From positions 32,105-96,104 of the forward strand of contig JAQWWH010000013.1 of the NCBI GenBank assembly GCA_029255105.1: 64,000 nucleotides of DNA, given 5' to 3'. A program made the translations under genes and the position numbers. Of this stretch, positions 53,699 through 61,101 are shown one piece after another (the stretch's first letter is position 1; each line of letters begins with the position of its first letter). The DNA is from Flavimaricola sp. Lineage in GTDB: Bacteria > Pseudomonadota > Alphaproteobacteria > Rhodobacterales > Rhodobacteraceae. The notes beneath the pieces were generated by a model. It saw nothing but the letters and a program-made list of their open reading frames with translations. It was not told where the DNA came from and did no database searches.

Positions 53699-55069
53699 AT
53701 GGCAGGTTTCCCACGCCTCTTTGCCTTGCGGCTGATTGTTGTCCTGTTTGGCCTCGGGATGGCTGGCCCCCTGGCCGCCCAGTCCCTGTTTGAGCGGCTC
53801 GTGATGCCCGGCCCGTTGTCAGAAACCCATGCAGAGTTGGAAACCGAATGCGCCAATTGCCATACCTCGTTTTCGCAAGGGGCACAGGATCCGCTTTGCC
53901 TTGATTGTCACAAGCCCATTGCGGCCGACATCGCAGCGAACGAAGGCTACCACGGCCGGGCAGCAGAAGCGCAATCGCAGGAATGCAGCCATTGCCACAC
54001 TGACCACGAAGGCCGGGACTTTCCCATCGTCGACCTGGATCGTGAGGTCTTTGACCACAACAATACCGATTTTGCCCTGGTCGGCGCCCATGCCGTCACA
54101 AGCTGCGAAAGTTGTCACTTGCCAACAGTGGCGTTCCGGGATGCCCCCCAGACCTGCATCGGCTGCCACCGCGAGGACGAACCGCACCGGGGCGAACTGA
54201 GCACCGACTGCGCGGATTGCCATACCACAACCACATGGACAGAGATCGAGGACTTTGACCATGCCGCAACCGGTTTTGTCCTGCTGGGCGGGCATGCAGA
54301 AGTGGCCTGTACCACCTGCCACCAGAACGAAGTCTACGCAGACCTGCCCGATACCTGCGTCGGCTGCCACCGCATCCAGGACGTCCACGCCGACCGCTTT
54401 GGCCCAAAATGCGAAACCTGCCACACGGTGACCACCTGGACCGAGGTCCGCTTTAACCACGACACCGACACCAAGTTCGCCTTGACGGGCAAGCATGAAG
54501 AGATCGAGTGCAACACCTGCCACACCGGCCCTGTCGAAACCGCCGATTTGCCGCTCGACTGCGTGGGATGCCACACCGCCGATGATCCCCATAACGGGGA
54601 ACTGGGACCCGACTGCGCGAGCTGCCACGGGACCGAGGGCTGGCGCCAGGACGTCGCCTTTGACCACGACCTGACGAACTTTCCCCTGATCGGGCTTCAT
54701 GTCCTGGTGCCTTGCGAAGGCTGTCACCTGGACACCACGTTCCATCCAACAGGCGAAAGCTGTGTCGATTGTCACCTGGCCGACGACGCACACGAGGCCG
54801 CTCTGGGTACCGAGTGTTCCGACTGTCACAACCCAAATGGCTGGGCCTTCTGGATCTTCGACCACGATGTGCAGACCGACTTTGCGCTAACCGGACTGCA
54901 TGTGGGCCTCCAATGCGAGGCTTGCCATGCGGTGGGTAGCCTACCCTCCGAGGTCTCCACCGCCTGCATCGACTGCCACCGCGACGACGACAAGCATCTG
55001 GGACGCTTCGGTACCGCTTGCGAGGCCTGTCACACAACCGAAAGCTGGACCGGAGCACGGCTACAGTGA
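53699..55069 (+). CDS. Periplasmic 18-haem c-type cytochrome
   Basis: A 456-residue exported protein. The signal peptide ends near PLAAQS at about residue 29, and 18 CxxCH motifs follow by eye, more widely and irregularly spaced than in the 25/26-haem cytochrome. Units of the type FDH-x5-FxLxGxH-x5-CxxCH recur (for example TGFVLLGGHAEVACTTCH), as in tetrahaem cytochrome c3-like domains, with extra His as probable axial ligands. The ATG directly follows the stop of the cytochrome b-like gene. It is a likely periplasmic electron shuttle between the membrane protein and an acceptor. The substrate is not evident. Confidence 0.9.
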   Translation: MAGFPRLFALRLIVVLFGLGMAGPLAAQSLFERLVMPGPLSETHAELETECANCHTSFSQGAQDPLCLDCHKPIAADIAANEGYHGRAAEAQSQECSHCHTDHEGRDFPIVDLDREVFDHNNTDFALVGAHAVTSCESCHLPTVAFRDAPQTCIGCHREDEPHRGELSTDCADCHTTTTWTEIEDFDHAATGFVLLGGHAEVACTTCHQNEVYADLPDTCVGCHRIQDVHADRFGPKCETCHTVTTWTEVRFNHDTDTKFALTGKHEEIECNTCHTGPVETADLPLDCVGCHTADDPHNGELGPDCASCHGTEGWRQDVAFDHDLTNFPLIGLHVLVPCEGCHLDTTFHPTGESCVDCHLADDAHEAALGTECSDCHNPNGWAFWIFDHDVQTDFALTGLHVGLQCEACHAVGSLPSEVSTACIDCHRDDDKHLGRFGTACEACHTTESWTGARLQ

Positions 55070-55369
55070 TCGGCAGCGCCAAAGGGGGTGCCGGGCAAGG
55101 ATCCTGAGTGGGGGTCCTGGACGGGTGCTGGGGGGGCATATCCAGATGGATCCGCTACCAAGTCCTGGCCGCTCGAAAGCCCGGCTCCCTGACAACCATA
55201 ATGTAGCCATGGTCCAATCCCGCCCCATGAAGGACGACGATAGGCTTACCTGTTCGTTCATCCGATGATCCAGAATTACGGGACCAGCGATTAGCCGTGC
55301 GGTCCTGAGCGCTGTGTCAGGTAGGCATGTCCCTCCCCTTCACTTGCAGCCGCCATTCGCAGGACCGGG
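55070..55369. other. Intergenic stretch after the 18-haem cytochrome
   Basis: 300 bases between convergent genes. I see no credible gene and no strong hairpin with a T-run. G-rich runs at 55084-55137 are notable but match no known element. Confidence 0.4.
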
Positions 55370-56296
55370 TCAGGCCCCCGCCGCGCCCCATTCAAGCCAG
55401 GCCCTGTCCTCTGGCGACAGGAGTGCGCTCATACGGTCTTGGTAGGCCGAAAGGTCCGCCTCGGACAACTTGCCCTCCCATTTGTTCGATGTCGCACTAT
55501 CGAAAAAAGCCGCGTCGTTATGCCAGAAATCCTGGCCAGCGGAGGGGGCAAAGCGGTCAGCATGGGATTTCATGCTGTCAAAGCTCGCCGCCTCAACAAT
55601 CCGCTGCATCACATGGGGCGAATGCATGATGCCCACATGGTCGGCGACACGGGCAATGGAACCGTCAAGATCACGGAGCATATCAGCGTAGTGAAGGCGC
55701 AAAACGGTCTTTCTGGCCTCAAGCGTTCGGGTGCAAAGGTAGTGATTGACGATGGAATGAAGGCTCGCTCCAATCAAATGCTCTCCCTCAAGGAAGATGC
55801 GGAATGCCTCGGAGGGATCTGGGGGAAACAGCGGCTTGAGCACATCGCGGGTCATGTTGGCGGCATGCTTTACAAAGGAAAAATGGATGTCGATGGGGTG
55901 GCGATAGGACGTGATATAGCACAGCTCAGACCAGACCAGGATACCATCGAAGGGCGTATGGGTCTTGATCTGGCGGCGATGGCTTTGTTGCTCAAGCGAG
56001 GCCATGGCATCGGACACATCGCGGATATTGATGTCGATCCAGGCGTTCGCCGTCCAGCGCTGCGCGTCAACATCTGGATCGCCCGAAATCAGCATCGCCA
56101 GAATGCCCTGCAGCCAGGTGGTGCCAGACTTTGGCGTTGTGTTCAGAATGATGTCGTCAGGGCGAGGCAGGTACTGATCCCAACGCGTCGGGTCCCAGAT
56201 CGGAGCAGAATAGGCGCGGCTGGCTGGGGTTGGTGAACTGAGCAAGGTATGGGCCTCCCTGTCAGGCCTGTCCCAATCGGACGACCCTATCACCAT
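55370..56296 (-). CDS. Sulfotransferase (PAPS-dependent, cytosolic type)
   Basis: A 308-residue enzyme transferring sulfate from PAPS to an unknown hydroxyl or amine. The 5'-phosphosulfate loop TPKSGTTWLQ is at about residues 54-63 and the 3'-phosphate-binding strand is seen as YRHPIDIHFSF. There is no signal peptide. The ATG at 56296 places the loop at the usual distance from the N-terminus; the frame is open further upstream to 56533 with low-complexity residues that are probably not translated. It lies just outside the tRNA-Phe fragment, so it belongs to the chromosomal side of that junction. It may modify a lipid, sugar or small metabolite. Confidence 0.88.
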   Translation of the reverse strand: MVIGSSDWDRPDREAHTLLSSPTPASRAYSAPIWDPTRWDQYLPRPDDIILNTTPKSGTTWLQGILAMLISGDPDVDAQRWTANAWIDINIRDVSDAMASLEQQSHRRQIKTHTPFDGILVWSELCYITSYRHPIDIHFSFVKHAANMTRDVLKPLFPPDPSEAFRIFLEGEHLIGASLHSIVNHYLCTRTLEARKTVLRLHYADMLRDLDGSIARVADHVGIMHSPHVMQRIVEAASFDSMKSHADRFAPSAGQDFWHNDAAFFDSATSNKWEGKLSEADLSAYQDRMSALLSPEDRAWLEWGAAGA

Positions 56297-56555
56297 CGTG
56301 ATACCGCCGCTTGCCTCTATCAAGGCCGAATTCGCGCGAGATTTGAGGAACAAGGAGAGACGATCCACCATTTGGCCGCAATTCGTTGCAGCAAAGGCCC
56401 TGAGCCCACCTAAAGACAGCAGCCTGAGGACATTCTCCACAGCGGCGGGCACATCCGCAGGTCGATCAGAACCCTTCCCCGTCCTGCTCCCCAAACACCT
56501 CCGCCAGGCGGGACCTCGCGTGGAACACACCAACTTGGATTATCAGCTTGTTAAG

Positions 56556-56603
56556 TGGTGCCCGGGGGCGGAATCGAACCACCGACACGAGGATTTTCAA
56601 TCC
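56556..56603 (-). pseudogene. 3' fragment of tRNA-Phe(GAA), probable attachment-site copy
   Basis: On the minus strand these 48 nt read as the 3' half of tRNA-Phe: anticodon loop TTGAAAA, variable loop, T-arm with GGTTCGATTCC, acceptor strand CCCGGGC and CCA. The 5' half is absent, because upstream bases do not pair with it. Tyrosine recombinases often use this half of a tRNA gene as att site and leave such a copy at the far end of the inserted element. By polarity the element would lie towards higher coordinates. Confidence 0.85.
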
Positions 56604-56649
56604 ACCTGTATAAGCTGTAAGTTTCTGTTTTAATTAGTACTATTTCACC

Positions 56650-56847
56650 ATGCATAATTATGGTATTCATTTGGTAGCCAACCAGCAAGATCAATATCGG
56701 CTTGGCTCTCACCCGAGTCTTGCAACACACAGCGACCTCAGAAGAACCTTTGCCACCCATGCCCACGCCGCCGGAGTAGACTTTGAGTCCGTTCGCAAAG
56801 CAATGAACCACAAGTCAGGTGGGTCGATTACCACAGAACTTTCCTAA
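56650..56847 (+). pseudogene. C-terminal remnant of a tyrosine recombinase (integrase)
   Basis: A 65-codon frame whose second half, SDLRRTFATHAHAAGVDF followed by NHKSGG, matches the Arg-containing box and the last helix of phage/ICE integrases (H-x-L-R-R-T-F-A-T and a GH-like NH). The rest of the catalytic domain and the N-terminus are missing. It lies 46 bases from the tRNA-Phe fragment, where an integrase gene is expected, so it is probably what remains of the enzyme that inserted the element. It is not expected to be active. Confidence 0.75.
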
Positions 56848-57161
56848 GACATCTCAATCGTTGCCGTCAACTGGTACCCCCACCCCCTGACAACATTAAT
56901 AGTTTTTCCCTTCGCGCCGGCGGAAACCAGCTTTTTACGAAGACGCACTATTCTCACTTCGAGGGTGCCAGGTCTTGCATCATTGTCTATACAAAGTATT
57001 TCTGCAATTACATCTTTTTCCAGGCGATTTTCCGGGGCCAATATCAACCTTTTGAGTAATTCTGCCTCGGTATCCGAAACGCTTACTGCTCCATCAGGGC
57101 CTGCGACTGTCATCGATCTCATGTCTAGCTCAACTGTGAATCCCGGAGACAAAATGGCCAC
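56844..57161 (-). CDS. Orphan winged-helix DNA-binding domain (OmpR/PhoB C-terminal type)
   Basis: A 105-residue protein consisting almost entirely of a winged helix: DTEAELLKRLILAPENRLEK, the recognition helix region RPGTLEVRIVRLRKKL, and the wing KTINVVRGWGYQL. No receiver domain precedes it. It could be a small regulator carried by the element, or the surviving C-terminus of a response regulator whose receiver half was lost upstream. It overlaps the integrase remnant by 4 nt on the other strand and lies next to IS debris, so it may not be functional. Confidence 0.6.
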   Translation of the reverse strand: MAILSPGFTVELDMRSMTVAGPDGAVSVSDTEAELLKRLILAPENRLEKDVIAEILCIDNDARPGTLEVRIVRLRKKLVSAGAKGKTINVVRGWGYQLTATIEMS

Positions 57162-57242
57162 AGAAACGGTCTGATGATCTGACCGTCGCGGAGTAAAATT
57201 CCGCAGTCTGACACCTGATGCTGATGAGCGGAGGGTGGGGAG

Positions 57243-57632
57243 ATGTATTCTGTGGAGTTATTCAACCGTGTCCGTCGGGCGTGCCATGTTGATGGTATGA
57301 GCAAAAGTGCAGCTGGTCGTCTTTTTGGGATCGACCGCAAAACGGTGGCAAAGATCCTGCTGCATTCGGTTCCCCCAGGGTATCGGCGAACTGCTTTGCC
57401 TGTCCGCCCGAAGGGGGCTTGGCGCGACAACGTCTTCATCCAGCGTCTGTGGCGGAGCATCAAATATGAGGAGGTCTACCTGCGGGCCTATGCCAGCGTC
57501 TCCGAGGCACGCGCCGGGATCGGACGGTATCTGACCTTCTACAACAGCCGACGGCCCCATTCATCGCTTGACGGTAGAACCCCCGATCAGGCCTACTTTA
57601 ACCAGCCAATGCCCCAAGCGGTAGCGGCGTAA
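57243..57632 (+). pseudogene. Chimeric transposase frame: IS21 IstA start fused to IS3 OrfB end
   Basis: A single 129-codon open frame made of two unrelated pieces. Residues 1-49 (MYSVELFNRVRRAC to PPGYRR, with SKSAAGRLFGIDRKTVAKIL) are the helix-turn-helix start of an IS21-family IstA. Residues from about 59 on (AWRDNVFIQRLWRSIKYEEV to RRPHSSLDGRTPDQAYF) are the end of the DDE domain of an IS3-family OrfB. The join at about 57395-57415 kept the reading frame. The middle of both enzymes is lost, so it cannot transpose, but the fusion might be expressed as a DNA-binding protein. Confidence 0.85.
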
Positions 57633-57691
57633 CCAAGGCGGAAAACCACTTAGAAAACGCCAGGAACCTGTTCAAACAAACCGAACCACCT

Positions 57692-57927
57692 CTACCGGAG
57701 GCCCGGCTCTTTCAGCCGTTTGAGCTGATCCCAGCTCATGCCGCGCTCGCCATTGTCCTTGGACCAATGGCGGACATGGCTCGCTCTTTGCGCCATTGAT
57801 AATAGGTCGGCTGCGTCACGCCGATCTGACGCACGGCATCGGCGATCGAACTGCCTTGCCCCTGCAACACTTCAACCTGCCACGGCTTCAGCACGATCTC
57901 TTCGGGTTTGTCTCGCTTTCCAGCCAT
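57692..57927 (-). pseudogene. Frameshifted IS3-family OrfA fragment
   Basis: The first part codes MAGKRDKPEEIVLKPWQVEV and then IADAVRQIGVTQPTYYQWR, the helix-turn-helix of IS3-type OrfA. After about 57780 the family-like sequence continues in another frame (RGMSWDQLKRLKE), so a frameshift has broken it, with stops soon after. It lies in opposite orientation to the OrfB piece at 57243-57632, so the two do not belong to one intact element. Confidence 0.75.
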
Positions 57928-57984
57928 CTCTGGTCCTCCAGAAATGGGCAAATACTATCCCAGTTGGTGGACCACTTAAGTGGG

Positions 57985-58310
57985 CGCACTCCAGTCGCGC
58001 ATTTGGTGGAGAACCCGTACCACCAGCATTTTTGTGGCGATACGTTCACTCAGCATCGCTTCCCGCTCGATCCCTCGCCCCTGACGCGGTGGCGCAAGCG
58101 TATCGGCGAGGAGAGCGCGGAGTGGCTTTGGACCAAGACGATCGAAGCGGGACGCAAGGCCGGCTTAACCTCGGAGCGGAGCGTCGAGGCGATGATAGTT
58201 GATAACACGGTCATGCGCCGGGCGATTGCCCATCCGACAGGCGCACGGCTTTACGAGAAGGCGCATCTACGTCTGGTCGCTCTCGCGCAAGAGGCTGGGC
58301 TGTTCAGGGC
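57985..58310 (+). pseudogene. IS5-family transposase fragment
   Basis: An open stretch coding NPYHQHFCGDTFTQHRFPLD, then SPLTRWRKRIGEESAEWLW, RSVEAMIVDNTVMRRAIAHP and RLYEKAHLRLVALAQEAGL. This matches the N-terminal and early catalytic part of IS5/IS1182-like transposases, including the first catalytic Asp in IVDNTV. Both ends are cut: the frame runs in from unrelated sequence and leaves the family match near 58305. It is not active. Confidence 0.8.
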
Positions 58311-58494
58311 CGCGGGATTCGCATTTTATCACTCGATCCAAAATTGCAGGGTTCTGAAACAGAACCTACCAAATTCCGCAGTATAGCGACATCATAATAT
58401 TAAAACAATCGAACAAAATGAATGCGTTGCGGCTCTCTTAGACCGGGCCAACTTTTCGTCGCCGACAATTGGGAGTAATGTTAAACGGCAACGT

Positions 58495-58917
58495 TTATTC
58501 AGAAACCGTGTTAGGCGTGCCAACAGCTCCCGCAAACACGACCAGAATTCTCGCTATGCCATCGCCCGTGTTTTCGCCGTTATGCCGGGATCCCAAGGCC
58601 TCGATCAGAGTATCACCCTCATTGTAAACCCGCGTGCCGGCCTCGCCATAATCCACAGTCAGCTCCCCCTCCAGCATATGCGCAGCGAGCGGGGCTTCAT
58701 GTCGGTGCCAGCCGGTGACTTGCCCTTGTTCCATCGTGACAATGGCGACGGTGATTTGTGCTGGCCCCTCGGGGTAGACAATCTCTTGGCCAATGATTGT
58801 GGTTTCGGACTGCAGCAACACGTCAACAGGCGGGTAGCTGTCCTGGGCAAAACTTGGGCAAGCCGACGCCATGGCTGCCCCGAGAGCAAGGTTGAATATC
58901 ATTGTTTGCAAGGTCAT
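58495..58917 (-). CDS. Exported cupin-domain protein
   Basis: A 140-residue protein with a signal peptide (MTLQTMIFN, hydrophobic core, ending SFAQDS) and a single cupin barrel. The metal-binding motif is GWHRHEAPLAAHMLEGELTV, with His-x-His and a Glu in the second part, and a later His in GSRHNGENTG. It may bind a metal or small ligand in the periplasm. ATG 58917 gives the signal peptide; the longer frame does not. It stands alone between the IS debris and the transport operon, with about 180 bases to the latter. Confidence 0.8.
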   Translation of the reverse strand: MTLQTMIFNLALGAAMASACPSFAQDSYPPVDVLLQSETTIIGQEIVYPEGPAQITVAIVTMEQGQVTGWHRHEAPLAAHMLEGELTVDYGEAGTRVYNEGDTLIEALGSRHNGENTGDGIARILVVFAGAVGTPNTVSE

Positions 58918-59198
58918 TGGCAGCACTCTTCGGCAGACTGTTTCTTGGCGCAGGACGACCAACTCTAATAGCCGGCACGAACGGAACCAACTCGGAATTT
59001 CTGAACAATCATACAAAAAGTGGAGATTACTCGCAACGCGAAACAGAGAAAAACCTCATAAAAACAGATTTTTACACCACCTCAGTCTAGGCCATTGAAC
59101 TGGTTTGGTTCCAGAGCACTGACGATGGAAAGTCTGGCCTTACGCCTCATTTTTATTTTCTTCGAGGCGATCAGGGAGCGCATCAGACGCGGAGGCGG

Positions 59199-60446
59199 TT
59201 ACTTTTCCGGTTGGTCTGGATCGACGTTTTGCGTTTGCAGGCGTCGCCACTGATCCAAGCGCGCTCGGGCTCGGGCACCAACTGAGACGCGGTCGATCAA
59301 ACGCACACTCAATTCCAGCGATATCTGGGATAGCGCGCTTGGCCTGCGCCCTTGGGCATGGGCGCGGATCTGACGATCAACCACCCCACCCGCCGCCCAA
59401 AGTCCAATCAATTCCAAACCTTCAAAAAGGTATTTGACCGTTCGTTCCCCCTGGACGATTAGGAACACGGCAAAAATCAAAACGAAGAATTCGTCGAACA
59501 AGCTGCCCCAGAAACTGCCAAAAATTCGGTATGCCCAAGGTCGACCCGCCAATTGATAGTCGCGCACTGCCTCAAGGACCGGAAGCCCAGTACCGGTGAA
59601 ATCCGGATATTGCCCAGCGTAGGACACAGCGGTGGCCGCTCTATGTCTGCGTTCCATCGCATCCAGCATCGCCAGAGCAAGGGCCGAATGGAGATTGTCA
59701 TGCGTTATGACCTGCACCTCAGCTCCTACAAGATCCAGCTGACCCGGCGGCAAGGCTTGTGACAGATCGAAGCCGCCGGCCGGCAAAGTTGCCGGGCTAA
59801 GGTAGTCCAAGTTGATCGCGATAGACCGCGCGTCACCATAACTGAAGGCAGCCAGCTCGGCATCGGCGGCAAGTTTGCGGATCAGAGGATTTTCAGACCC
59901 AAGCATGAAAAAACCCGCGTCAACGTCACCATCCGCCAAACGCTGCACGCCTTCGGCAATGTCCAGGTGTTCGATTGTGGCCGTTTCTGGCGTCACACCA
60001 TATATCGCCAGAAGATCCAGCGCCGCGACCGCGCTGGCACTGGCGGACGGGGGCAAAACGATGTGCCGGTTGCGCAAATTGACCGGCGATACGATTTCGC
60101 CAAGTGCCGTAGCGTAGAATAGGAAGAGCGGCTGAAGTTCGATCTTGGCCAAGACCCGAACCCGCGGCGTTAGGGCGGGATCGGTCGGCTGTGCAACAAA
60201 GCCGATGTCGACGCCCTCGGCGGGATCATTGACGTGGTCGATGATGGTGGTCGAATTGGGATTACTGCGAATTGTGACGTGAAAGCCGTGCTCCTCTAAC
60301 ACCTCGGCATAGGCGGTGGCATGGGCGTAATATGTGCCACCCATTGGACCAGCTTCGATCACGATACTTCGCGGGGGCAAGACTGTGGCGACATAGATTG
60401 CCAAAGCCAGCGCCAGCCCCCCGTAAAGTATCTGCAAGACCCGCAT
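59199..60446 (-). CDS. Membrane-anchored TAXI-type (TRAP) solute-binding protein
   Basis: A 415-residue protein. An N-terminal membrane helix (about residues 5-25) anchors a binding domain that opens with VIEAGPMGGTYYAHATAYAE, the glycine-rich start of TAXI-family receptors, with VDIGFVAQPTD and DVDAGFFMLGSEN further on. A second membrane helix (FFVLIFAVFLIVQ, about residue 325) leads to a basic cytoplasmic tail. This double anchoring is unlike free periplasmic TRAP receptors. No TRAP permease genes are near; instead the gene follows ABC permease genes by 4 nt, so it may serve them or act as a sensor. An in-frame TTG at 60491 is less likely as start. Confidence 0.75.
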   Translation of the reverse strand: MRVLQILYGGLALALAIYVATVLPPRSIVIEAGPMGGTYYAHATAYAEVLEEHGFHVTIRSNPNSTTIIDHVNDPAEGVDIGFVAQPTDPALTPRVRVLAKIELQPLFLFYATALGEIVSPVNLRNRHIVLPPSASASAVAALDLLAIYGVTPETATIEHLDIAEGVQRLADGDVDAGFFMLGSENPLIRKLAADAELAAFSYGDARSIAINLDYLSPATLPAGGFDLSQALPPGQLDLVGAEVQVITHDNLHSALALAMLDAMERRHRAATAVSYAGQYPDFTGTGLPVLEAVRDYQLAGRPWAYRIFGSFWGSLFDEFFVLIFAVFLIVQGERTVKYLFEGLELIGLWAAGGVVDRQIRAHAQGRRPSALSQISLELSVRLIDRVSVGARARARLDQWRRLQTQNVDPDQPEK

Positions 60447-60450
60447 GAGG

Positions 60451-61098
60451 TTAAGCAGCGACTTTGCCTGAAGCGACGATCCGCTTGTCAAACACCGAGT
60501 GCACCACCCGGAAAGGGATCATACAAATTCGTAAAATGACCAAGAACATCAAGCTTGCGACGGCGTAAAACATGATTTGTGTAGCTTCATCCGGCAGCTG
60601 TTCAGCCGTGAAGATCAGCACTGACATCGCCTCTGGGACACCGAGGGCTGCTCCAAAACCGGAAGTTGAGACGACCATCTGAAAGGCCCGGCCAATGCTG
60701 GGAATGATCAACAACGCCTGTCGGCGGTCACCACGTTGCAGTCGGCCGAACATCGCCGAGAATTGATCGGCCCCATAGGCCATTACATAAGGCGTTTGGC
60801 CAAATACCAAGAGCATCAATGGCAGGTTGCCCCTGAAGGGCACCAAGAGCGGGCTCCTATCCGTCAGGACACCTGACATGAAGAACAGCACGACGAATAC
60901 TGGCAAGGCTTGCAGCAACTTGATGAAAGCCTCAATCGGGCGCGACACCAACGCGTGACGCGAATTCATCCCCATTGCCAAAACAAAGGCAATCGGCAGT
61001 ACCGTCACCAGCACAATGAGCGCAGTACTAAAATTGAGCGTCAGCCCTTGGAGAAAGGCCAACAGGAAATCCAGAGTGAGAACGTCAAACAAGGTCAT
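60451..61098 (-). CDS. ABC transporter permease, polar amino acid type
   Basis: A 215-residue membrane protein with about five helices, similar in layout to HisM/GltJ-type permeases: an N-terminal helix pair, the loop LLQALPVFVVLFFMSGVL, and a region containing SIGRAFQMVVSTSGFGAALGVPEAMS at the place of the ATPase-contacting EAA loop. It starts 3 nt after the stop of the fused binding-protein/permease gene, so the two permeases probably pair. No ABC ATPase gene is seen in the window; it may lie beyond the right edge or be shared with another system. Confidence 0.75.
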   Translation of the reverse strand: MTLFDVLTLDFLLAFLQGLTLNFSTALIVLVTVLPIAFVLAMGMNSRHALVSRPIEAFIKLLQALPVFVVLFFMSGVLTDRSPLLVPFRGNLPLMLLVFGQTPYVMAYGADQFSAMFGRLQRGDRRQALLIIPSIGRAFQMVVSTSGFGAALGVPEAMSVLIFTAEQLPDEATQIMFYAVASLMFLVILRICMIPFRVVHSVFDKRIVASGKVAA

Positions 61099-61101
61099 GG
61101 A

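Noticed and set aside
56297..56533. N-terminal extension of the sulfotransferase
   Set aside because: The frame is open but the added residues lack similarity to the family, and the PAPS loop would be displaced far from its usual N-terminal position.
56556..56640. Functional tRNA-Phe gene
   Set aside because: Only the 3' half is present; acceptor 5' strand, D-arm and the 5' side of the anticodon stem are absent.
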